From: Haliotis asinina
Lineage: Eukaryota > Mollusca > Gastropoda > Lepetellida > Haliotidae
Direction of reading: 5' to 3'
NCBI RefSeq assembly: GCF_037392515.1
Contig: NW_027133925.1
Span: 1 to 64,000, forward strand
Length of the DNA stretch: 64,000 nt
The translations under genes were made by a program, and so were the position numbers. The notes under the pieces are model-generated. The model searched no databases. It saw nothing but the letters and a program-made list of their open reading frames with translations, and was not told the DNA's origin. Shown here piece by piece: positions 53,103 through 64,000 of the stretch. How positions within the stretch are numbered: position 1 is the stretch's first letter; the number at the start of each line of letters is the position of its first letter.

Positions 53103-55093
53103 GCAGCTTTAGAATCTTGACATATGTAAGGCTGGTTGATGAAGTTTGTCAAAAAGTACTAAGTGAGGAGATGCATAATGCCTAGCTGTCTGGAACACTG
53201 ATCAGAGTACCCTGCCGCCTGTTCGTCGATCAAGGCAAATGACCCCTTAAACAGATGAAATCACTTTTTGACCACAGCATGATAGGAACTTATGCTTGAC
53301 TCTATTGATTCATCAAGCTAAGACTTTTAAAAACTTCCAGGAAATCAAAATTATTTACTGTGAATTGTTTTGAGGTTGTTAGACTTGACAGTTTCATGTA
53401 TAAGCCAGTTTAGAGGGTACAAAGTGGAAATATCCTCATAATTTTGGAAATTTATTGGTTAACCTGCCCAAAACTGAATATTTCTATTCACAGTTAACAG
53501 TATTTGACAGTATCAGCTAAAACCAGTGTTTCTCTGCAATAATTTATGGGTTACTGGGTGACAAGAAGACATATTGTATATGGGTAAACAAGGGAGATAA
53601 TTTAAAGACATCACACACTCTCATGTCAATAAAATTTCTGGTCAGACCCACTCTACAAGGATCAATTGTTATTATTTACATCTAATCAACTTCTTGGGTT
53701 CATGTACAGCCCTTAATTCATGTCTGGCAAAAAGAAATACTGCACAGTGAGGCATTAAGAGATCATGGTCAGAAACTTCCAATGGATGACGACGACCGAG
53801 TGGGGGAAGTTACCAGTCAGACATTGTGGTGTTTTAACTGGACTGGGGTACTTAAATGTACTGTATGTACCTACATATCCAAGTACTGCAACTGCTACAA
53901 GGTGGTAAGACATATCGAAGAAAAGGGCGTGTGCTTGATTAGACGCAGTCAACAACAGACTTCAGACCGGCTTGTCGAAATACCACATTGTATGTGAAGG
54001 CTTCTGTTTCTGATGTATGTGTGCATACACACCTCCCCATTCATCAACAGGCATTCTGCAAGCTGAAAATAATGTTGCTATTATATTAAATGTCAAATCA
54101 TAAAATCCAAAACAGCAATGAGACAGTTGCAGATAAAACAAAAAATAATTTTGAAAGTCATACGTGTTAAAAAGGGGGAATTTTTTTTAAAATAAGGAAA
54201 GAAAATTAAGTTGATTCACATGCAAAATGGGTCAGACAGACAGAACTGACCATATGCTTCAATGTTTACATTTAAAACAAGGGTTTGTGACATGTTCTGC
54301 TGTGCAATGAACATATTTCATGATTTTCCTTATCATTTAACTTTAATTTGACCCTCAGGGGATAACCTCAGACACTCACATTGTTATAATAGTGTTGATT
54401 TTGGCTTACTTTGTTGTCAAATTCATCAGTTCCAACAAATTTAGAAGCAGGTAACCATTAATCAAAGGTAGAACTCACCATAGGGGTCTATTACCACTGT
54501 TTGGCCTCAAAACGAAGCAACGTTCATATTCACAACACTAGAACAATCTATTCCACTCAATACAGCCCCATCTTTACTCCCATTACCTTTAAATTTGCCT
54601 CCACATTCATACTGACTTGTTTCCATGGTGAAATAAACACAGGAAAGCATGTAAAGTATGAATTACTGAAATGTGCTCGAACCCTGTAGAAAAAATGGTC
54701 TGCATCTGCACAAGGCCAATCTGTGATTTATGTACTGTACATACATGAAACTTCTCAGAAAAAAAATAAAACTGCATGAAACCTCAATATTTTTTTCTGT
54801 CCAACATATCTATTATGGCAAAAGAATAAAGAGATTTGCTGCACTGATAGAGGTGTAAGAGTTACATCATGTCTACTTCATCAAAGCTTTGCAAAAATGC
54901 ATTTCTGCTTTCATAGAGAAAGTTTTCAAATCATGTATATACCATGGGAGTTCACTCCTATTTCACAAAAGAAGGGGGTCATGGGTTGATTCCATACATG
55001 ACTGGGGCTGCCTAGATCATATCAAACCAGAATATATTTTGAACGACCAAAATCATGGACTATAGGCCAGATATTGGGGAGATTTCACATTAA
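53103..55093 (+). repeat. Monomer 24, type C
   Basis: 1,991 bp; scar TGTA at 54685-54688. A private substitution puts C at 54163 where the other monomers have T. Confidence 0.95.
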
Positions 55094-57084
55094 GCAGCTT
55101 TAGAATCTTGACATATGTAAGGCTGGTTGATGAAGTTTGTCAAAAAGTACTAAGTGAGGAGATGCATAATGCCTAGCTGTCTGGAACACTGATCAGAGTA
55201 CCCTGCCGCCTGTTCGTCGATCAAGGCAAATGACCCCTTAAACAGATGAAATCACTTTTTGACCACAGCATGATAGGAACTTATGCTTGACTCTATTGAT
55301 TCATCAAGCTAAGACTTTTAAAAACTTCCAGGAAATCAAAATTATTTACTGTGAATTGTTTTGAGGTTGTTAGACTTGACAGTTTCATGTATAAGCCAGT
55401 TTAGAGGGTACAAAGTGGAAATATCCTCATAATTTTGGAAATTTATTGGTTAACCTGCCCAAAACTGAATATTTCTATTCACAGTTAACAGTATTTGACA
55501 GTATCAGCTAAAACCAGTGTTTCTCTGCAATAATTTATGGGTTACTGGGTGACAAGAAGACATATTGTATATGGGTAAACAAGGGAGATAATTTAAAGAC
55601 ATCACACACTCTCATGTCAATAAAATTTCTGGTCAGACCCACTCTACAAGGATCAATTGTTATTATTTACATCTAATCAACTTCTTGGGTTCATGTACAG
55701 CCCTTAATTCATGTCTGGCAAAAAGAAATACTGCACAGTGAGGCATTAAGAGATCATGGTCAGAAACTTCCAATGGATGACGACGACCGAGTGGGGGAAG
55801 TTACCAGTCAGACATTGTGGTGTTTTAACTGGACTGGGGTACTTAAATGTACTGTATGTACCTACATATCCAAGTACTGCAACTGCTACAAGGTGGTAAG
55901 ACATATCGAAGAAAAGGGCGTGTGCTTGATTAGACGCAGTCAACAACAGACTTCAGACCGGCTTGTCGAAATACCACATTGTATGTGAAGGCTTCTGTTT
56001 CTGATGTATGTGTGCATACACACCTCCCCATTCATCAACAGGCATTCTGCAAGCTGAAAATAATGTTGCTATTATATTAAATGTCAAATCATAAAATCCA
56101 AAACAGCAATGAGACAGTTGCAGATAAAACAAAAAATAATTTTGAAAGTCATATGTGTTAAAAAGGGGGAATTTTTTTTAAAATAAGGAAAGAAAATTAA
56201 GTTGATTCACATGCAAAATGGGTCAGACAGACAGAACTGACCATATGCTTCAATGTTTACATTTAAAACAAGGGTTTGTGACATGTTCTGCTGTGCAATG
56301 AACATATTTCATGATTTTCCTTATCATTTAACTTTAATTTGACCCTCAGGGGATAACCTCAGACACTCACATTGTTATAATAGTGTTGATTTTGGCTTAC
56401 TTTGTTGTCAAATTCATCAGTTCCAACAAATTTAGAAGCAGGTAACCATTAATCAAAGGTAGAACTCACCATAGGGGTCTATTACCACTGTTTGGCCTCA
56501 AAACGAAGCAACGTTCATATTCACAACACTAGAACAATCTATTCCACTCAATACAGCCCCATCTTTACTCCCATTACCTTTAAATTTGCCTCCACATTCA
56601 TACTGACTTGTTTCCATGGTGAAATAAACACAGGAAAGCATGTAAAGTATGAATTACTGAAATGTGCTCGAACCCTGTAGAAAAAATGGTCTGCATCTGC
56701 ACAAGGCCAATCTGTGATTTATGTACTGTACATACATGAAACTTCTCAGAAAAAAAATAAAACTGCATGAAACCTCAATATTTTTTTCTGTCCAACATAT
56801 CTATTATGGCAAAAGAATAAAGAGATTTGCTGCACTGATAGAGGTGTAAGAGTTACATCATGTCTACTTCATCAAAGCTTTGCAAAAATGCATTTCTGCT
56901 TTCATAGAGAAAGTTTTCAAATCATGTATATACCATGGGAGTTCACTCCTATTTCACAAAAGAAGGGGGTCATGGGTTGATTCCATACATGACTGGGGCT
57001 GCCTAGATCATATCAAACCAGAATATATTTTGAACGACCAAAATCATGGACTATAGGCCAGATATTGGGGAGATTTCACATTAA
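55094..57084 (+). repeat. Monomer 25, type C
   Basis: 1,991 bp; scar TGTA at 56676-56679. Confidence 0.95.
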
Positions 57085-59077
57085 GCAGCTTTAGAATCTT
57101 GACATATGTAAGGCTGGTTGATGAAGTTTGTCAAAAAGTACTAAGTGAGGAGATGCATAATGCCTAGCTGTCTGGAACACTGATCAGAGTACCCTGCCGC
57201 CTGTTCGTCGATCAAGGCAAATGACCCCTTAAACAGATGAAATCACTTTTTGACCACAGCATGATAGGAACTTATGCTTGACTCTATTGATTCATCAAGC
57301 TAAGACTTTTAAAAACTTCCAGGAAATCAAAATTATTTACTGTGAATTGTTTTGAGGTTGTTAGACTTGACAGTTTCATGTATAAGCCAGTTTAGAGGGT
57401 ACAAAGTGGAAATATCCTCATAATTTTGGAAATTTATTGGTTAACCTGCCCAAAACTGAATATTTCTATTCACAGTTAACAGTATTTGACAGTATCAGCT
57501 AAAACCAGTGTTTCTCTGCAATAATTTATGGGTTACTGGGTGACAAGAAGACATATTGTATATGGGTAAACAAGGGAGATAATTTAAAGACATCACACAC
57601 TCTCATGTCAATAAAATTTCTGGTCAGACCCACTCTACAAGGATCAATTGTTATTATTTACATCTAATCAACTTCTTGGGTTCATGTACAGCCCTTAATT
57701 CATGTCTGGCAAAAAGAAATACTGCACAGTGAGGCATTAAGAGATCATGGTCAGAAACTTCCAATGGATGACGACGACCGAGTGGGGGAAGTTACCAGTC
57801 AGACATTGTGGTGTTTTAACTGGACTGGGGTACTTAAATGTACTGTATGTACCTACATATCCAAGTACTGCAACTGCTACAAGGTGGTAAGACATATCGA
57901 AGAAAAGGGCGTGTGCTTGATTAGACGCAGTCAACAACAGACTTCAGACCGGCTTGTCGAAATACCACATTGTATGTGAAGGCTTCTGTTTCTGATGTAT
58001 GTGTGCATACACACCTCCCCATTCATCAACAGGCATTCTGCAAGCTGAAAATAATGTTGCTATTATATTAAATGTCAAATCATAAAATCCAAAACAGCAA
58101 TGAGACAGTTGCAGATAAAACAAAAAATAATTTTGAAAGTCATATGTGTTAAAAAGGGGGAATTTTTTTTAAAATAAGGAAAGAAAATTAAGTTGATTCA
58201 CATGCAAAATGGGTCAGACAGACAGAACTGACCATATGCTTCAATGTTTACATTTAAAACAAGGGTTTGTGACATGTTCTGCTGTGCAATGAACATATTT
58301 CATGATTTTCCTTATCATTTAACTTTAATTTGACCCTCAGGGGATAACCTCAGACACTCACATTGTTATAATAGTGTTGATTTTGGCTTACTTTGTTGTC
58401 AAATTCATCAGTTCCAACAAATTTAGAAGCAGGTAACCATTAATCAAAGGTAGAACTCACCATAGGGGTCTATTACCACTGTTTGGCCTCAAAACGAAGC
58501 AACGTTCATATTCACAACACTAGAACAATCTATTCCACTCAATACAGCCCCATCTTTACTCCCATTACCTTTAAATTTGCCTCCACATTCATACTGACTT
58601 GTTTCCATGGTGAAATAAACACAGGAAAGCATGTAAAGTATGAATTACTGAAATGTGCTCGAACCCTATGTAGAAAAAATGGTCTGCATCTGCACAAGGC
58701 CAATCTGTGATTTATGTACTGTACATACATGAAACTTCTCAGAAAAAAAATAAAACTGCATGAAACCTCAATATTTTTTTCTGTCCAACATATCTATTAT
58801 GGCAAAAGAATAAAGAGATTTGCTGCACTGATAGAGGTGTAAGAGTTACATCATGTCTACTTCATCAAAGCTTTGCAAAAATGCATTTCTGCTTTCATAG
58901 AGAAAGTTTTCAAATCATGTATATACCATGGGAGTTCACTCCTATTTCACAAAAGAAGGGGGTCATGGGTTGATTCCATACATGACTGGGGCTGCCTAGA
59001 TCATATCAAACCAGAATATATTTTGAACGACCAAAATCATGGACTATAGGCCAGATATTGGGGAGATTTCACATTAA
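57085..59077 (+). repeat. Monomer 26, type B
   Basis: 1,993 bp; scar TATGTA at 58667-58672. Confidence 0.95.
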
Positions 59078-61070
59078 GCAGCTTTAGAATCTTGACATAT
59101 GTAAGGCTGGTTGATGAAGTTTGTCAAAAAGTACTAAGTGAGGAGATGCATAATGCCTAGCTGTCTGGAACACTGATCAGAGTACCCTGCCGCCTGTTCG
59201 TCGATCAAGGCAAATGACCCCTTAAACAGATGAAATCACTTTTTGACCACAGCATGATAGGAACTTATGCTTGACTCTATTGATTCATCAAGCTAAGACT
59301 TTTAAAAACTTCCAGGAAATCAAAATTATTTACTGTGAATTGTTTTGAGGTTGTTAGACTTGACAGTTTCATGTATAAGCCAGTTTAGAGGGTACAAAGT
59401 GGAAATATCCTCATAATTTTGGAAATTTATTGGTTAACCTGCCCAAAACTGAATATTTCTATTCACAGTTAACAGTATTTGACAGTATCAGCTAAAACCA
59501 GTGTTTCTCTGCAATAATTTATGGGTTACTGGGTGACAAGAAGACATATTGTATATGGGTAAACAAGGGAGATAATTTAAAGACATCACACACTCTCATG
59601 TCAATAAAATTTCTGGTCAGACCCACTCTACAAGGATCAATTGTTATTATTTACATCTAATCAACTTCTTGGGTTCATGTACAGCCCTTAATTCATGTCT
59701 GGCAAAAAGAAATACTGCACAGTGAGGCATTAAGAGATCATGGTCAGAAACTTCCAATGGATGACGACGACCGAGTGGGGGAAGTTACCAGTCAGACATT
59801 GTGGTGTTTTAACTGGACTGGGGTACTTAAATGTACTGTATGTACCTACATATCCAAGTACTGCAACTGCTACAAGGTGGTAAGACATATCGAAGAAAAG
59901 GGCGTGTGCTTGATTAGACGCAGTCAACAACAGACTTCAGACCGGCTTGTCGAAATACCACATTGTATGTGAAGGCTTCTGTTTCTGATGTATGTGTGCA
60001 TACACACCTCCCCATTCATCAACAGGCATTCTGCAAGCTGAAAATAATGTTGCTATTATATTAAATGTCAAATCATAAAATCCAAAACAGCAATGAGACA
60101 GTTGCAGATAAAACAAAAAATAATTTTGAAAGTCATATGTGTTAAAAAGGGGGAATTTTTTTTAAAATAAGGAAAGAAAATTAAGTTGATTCACATGCAA
60201 AATGGGTCAGACAGACAGAACTGACCATATGCTTCAATGTTTACATTTAAAACAAGGGTTTGTGACATGTTCTGCTGTGCAATGAACATATTTCATGATT
60301 TTCCTTATCATTTAACTTTAATTTGACCCTCAGGGGATAACCTCAGACACTCACATTGTTATAATAGTGTTGATTTTGGCTTACTTTGTTGTCAAATTCA
60401 TCAGTTCCAACAAATTTAGAAGCAGGTAACCATTAATCAAAGGTAGAACTCACCATAGGGGTCTATTACCACTGTTTGGCCTCAAAACGAAGCAACGTTC
60501 ATATTCACAACACTAGAACAATCTATTCCACTCAATACAGCCCCATCTTTACTCCCATTACCTTTAAATTTGCCTCCACATTCATACTGACTTGTTTCCA
60601 TGGTGAAATAAACACAGGAAAGCATGTAAAGTATGAATTACTGAAATGTGCTCGAACCCTATGTAGAAAAAATGGTCTGCATCTGCACAAGGCCAATCTG
60701 TGATTTATGTACTGTACATACATGAAACTTCTCAGAAAAAAAATAAAACTGCATGAAACCTCAATATTTTTTTCTGTCCAACATATCTATTATGGCAAAA
60801 GAATAAAGAGATTTGCTGCACTGATAGAGGTGTAAGAGTTACATCATGTCTACTTCATCAAAGCTTTGCAAAAATGCATTTCTGCTTTCATAGAGAAAGT
60901 TTTCAAATCATGTATATACCATGGGAGTTCACTCCTATTTCACAAAAGAAGGGGGTCATGGGTTGATTCCATACATGACTGGGGCTGCCTAGATCATATC
61001 AAACCAGAATATATTTTGAACGACCAAAATCATGGACTATAGGCCAGATATTGGGGAGATTTCACATTAA
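59078..61070 (+). repeat. Monomer 27, type B
   Basis: 1,993 bp; scar TATGTA at 60660-60665. Confidence 0.95.
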
Positions 61071-63063
61071 GCAGCTTTAGAATCTTGACATATGTAAGGC
61101 TGGTTGATGAAGTTTGTCAAAAAGTACTAAGTGAGGAGATGCATAATGCCTAGCTGTCTGGAACACTGATCAGAGTACCCTGCCGCCTGTTCGTCGATCA
61201 AGGCAAATGACCCCTTAAACAGATGAAATCACTTTTTGACCACAGCATGATAGGAACTTATGCTTGACTCTATTGATTCATCAAGCTAAGACTTTTAAAA
61301 ACTTCCAGGAAATCAAAATTATTTACTGTGAATTGTTTTGAGGTTGTTAGACTTGACAGTTTCATGTATAAGCCAGTTTAGAGGGTACAAAGTGGAAATA
61401 TCCTCATAATTTTGGAAATTTATTGGTTAACCTGCCCAAAACTGAATATTTCTATTCACAGTTAACAGTATTTGACAGTATCAGCTAAAACCAGTGTTTC
61501 TCTGCAATAATTTATGGGTTACTGGGTGACAAGAAGACATATTGTATATGGGTAAACAAGGGAGATAATTTAAAGACATCACACACTCTCATGTCAATAA
61601 AATTTCTGGTCAGACCCACTCTACAAGGATCAATTGTTATTATTTACATCTAATCAACTTCTTGGGTTCATGTACAGCCCTTAATTCATGTCTGGCAAAA
61701 AGAAATACTGCACAGTGAGGCATTAAGAGATCATGGTCAGAAACTTCCAATGGATGACGACGACCGAGTGGGGGAAGTTACCAGTCAGACATTGTGGTGT
61801 TTTAACTGGACTGGGGTACTTAAATGTACTGTATGTACCTACATATCCAAGTACTGCAACTGCTACAAGGTGGTAAGACATATCGAAGAAAAGGGCGTGT
61901 GCTTGATTAGACGCAGTCAACAACAGACTTCAGACCGGCTTGTCGAAATACCACATTGTATGTGAAGGCTTCTGTTTCTGATGTATGTGTGCATACACAC
62001 CTCCCCATTCATCAACAGGCATTCTGCAAGCTGAAAATAATGTTGCTATTATATTAAATGTCAAATCATAAAATCCAAAACAGCAATGAGACAGTTGCAG
62101 ATAAAACAAAAAATAATTTTGAAAGTCATATGTGTTAAAAAGGGGGAATTTTTTTTAAAATAAGGAAAGAAAATTAAGTTGATTCACATGCAAAATGGGT
62201 CAGACAGACAGAACTGACCATATGCTTCAATGTTTACATTTAAAACAAGGGTTTGTGACATGTTCTGCTGTGCAATGAACATATTTCATGATTTTCCTTA
62301 TCATTTAACTTTAATTTGACCCTCAGGGGATAACCTCAGACACTCACATTGTTATAATAGTGTTGATTTTGGCTTACTTTGTTGTCAAATTCATCAGTTC
62401 CAACAAATTTAGAAGCAGGTAACCATTAATCAAAGGTAGAACTCACCATAGGGGTCTATTACCACTGTTTGGCCTCAAAACGAAGCAACGTTCATATTCA
62501 CAACACTAGAACAATCTATTCCACTCAATACAGCCCCATCTTTACTCCCATTACCTTTAAATTTGCCTCCACATTCATACTGACTTGTTTCCATGGTGAA
62601 ATAAACACAGGAAAGCATGTAAAGTATGAATTACTGAAATGTGCTCGAACCCTATGTAGAAAAAATGGTCTGCATCTGCACAAGGCCAATCTGTGATTTA
62701 TGTACTGTACATACATGAAACTTCTCAGAAAAAAAATAAAACTGCATGAAACCTCAATATTTTTTTCTGTCCAACATATCTATTATGGCAAAAGAATAAA
62801 GAGATTTGCTGCACTGATAGAGGTGTAAGAGTTACATCATGTCTACTTCATCAAAGCTTTGCAAAAATGCATTTCTGCTTTCATAGAGAAAGTTTTCAAA
62901 TCATGTATATACCATGGGAGTTCACTCCTATTTCACAAAAGAAGGGGGTCATGGGTTGATTCCATACATGACTGGGGCTGCCTAGATCATATCAAACCAG
63001 AATATATTTTGAACGACCAAAATCATGGACTATAGGCCAGATATTGGGGAGATTTCACATTAA
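61071..63063 (+). repeat. Monomer 28, type B
   Basis: 1,993 bp; scar TATGTA at 62653-62658. Confidence 0.95.
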
Positions 63064-64000
63064 GCAGCTTTAGAATCTTGACATATGTAAGGCTGGTTGA
63101 TGAAGTTTGTCAAAAAGTACTAAGTGAGGAGATGCATAATGCCTAGCTGTCTGGAACACTGATCAGAGTACCCTGCCGCCTGTTCGTCGATCAAGGCAAA
63201 TGACCCCTTAAACAGATGAAATCACTTTTTGACCACAGCATGATAGGAACTTATGCTTGACTCTATTGATTCATCAAGCTAAGACTTTTAAAAACTTCCA
63301 GGAAATCAAAATTATTTACTGTGAATTGTTTTGAGGTTGTTAGACTTGACAGTTTCATGTATAAGCCAGTTTAGAGGGTACAAAGTGGAAATATCCTCAT
63401 AATTTTGGAAATTTATTGGTTAACCTGCCCAAAACTGAATATTTCTATTCACAGTTAACAGTATTTGACAGTATCAGCTAAAACCAGTGTTTCTCTGCAA
63501 TAATTTATGGGTTACTGGGTGACAAGAAGACATATTGTATATGGGTAAACAAGGGAGATAATTTAAAGACATCACACACTCTCATGTCAATAAAATTTCT
63601 GGTCAGACCCACTCTACAAGGATCAATTGTTATTATTTACATCTAATCAACTTCTTGGGTTCATGTACAGCCCTTAATTCATGTCTGGCAAAAAGAAATA
63701 CTGCACAGTGAGGCATTAAGAGATCATGGTCAGAAACTTCCAATGGATGACGACGACCGAGTGGGGGAAGTTACCAGTCAGACATTGTGGTGTTTTAACT
63801 GGACTGGGGTACTTAAATGTACTGTATGTACCTACATATCCAAGTACTGCAACTGCTACAAGGTGGTAAGACATATCGAAGAAAAGGGCGTGTGCTTGAT
63901 TAGACGCAGTCAACAACAGACTTCAGACCGGCTTGTCGAAATACCACATTGTATGTGAAGGCTTCTGTTTCTGATGTATGTGTGCATACACACCTCCCCA
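63064..64000 (+). repeat. Monomer 29, partial
   Basis: The first 937 bp of a monomer, cut by the window end before the scar site, so its type is unknown. The array continues beyond the window. Confidence 0.95.

Larger units (their letters stand above)
24685..64000 (+). repeat. Satellite array, right segment (rest of monomer 10 to partial 29)
   Basis: Continuation of the same array in the same orientation and in exact register after removal of the 6,382-bp insertion. Scar types from monomer 10 onward read B B C C B B B C C D B E C E C C B B B, where E is a monomer that still carries the 453-bp transposon. Runs of like types (BB, CC, BBB) and the repeated E-C pair indicate local duplication by unequal exchange or gene conversion. 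Confidence 0.97.

Noticed and set aside
1..64000. CRISPR-like or bacterial operon structure
   Set aside because: Repeats are about 2 kb without spacers. The only genes are eukaryotic retrotransposon remnants.

Overview
This is eukaryotic, almost certainly animal, DNA with no ordinary protein-coding or RNA gene that I can recognise. It consists of one long head-to-tail satellite array with a very large monomer (about 1.99 kb, AT-rich), broken once by a 6,382-bp DIRS-type tyrosine-recombinase retrotransposon. DIRS elements and Tc1-like non-autonomous transposons together suit an aquatic invertebrate or lower vertebrate, but the species cannot be read from the sequence.

Layout. Positions 1-18302 hold nine complete monomers and the first 373 bp of the tenth. 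Positions 18303-24684 hold the DIRS element, whose genes run on the minus strand. Positions 24685-64000 hold the rest of monomer 10, monomers 11-28 and a partial monomer 29. Monomers are numbered from the phase that happens to start the window. By eye they are almost identical: besides one hypervariable site I noticed three single-base differences and one 2-bp deletion in about 57 kb.

The main finding is that hypervariable site, 1,582 bp into each monomer. Monomers 21 and 23 carry there a 453-bp transposon flanked by a TA duplication, with imperfect terminal inverted repeats starting CAGGTT. All other complete monomers lack it but carry 4-6 bp that look like Tc1-type excision scars: TACA (type A, 3 monomers), TATGTA (type B, 14), TGTA (type C, 8) or TTGTA (type D, 1). 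No monomer shows the clean single-TA site, which would give a 1,989-bp unit. The simplest reading is that the transposon entered the founder monomer before amplification, was later excised at least twice, and the scarred versions spread by local duplication. The scars now act as natural barcodes for array history.

The DIRS element is structurally complete. It has 201-bp inverted terminal repeats that match perfectly, unique outer ends, and a 98-bp internal complementary region that copies the joined ends of the circular intermediate. It entered monomer 10 without a target-site duplication beyond one shared T. Its gag-like, reverse transcriptase/RNase H and tyrosine recombinase regions are all recognisable but broken by stops and frameshifts, so it could only have moved with help in trans.
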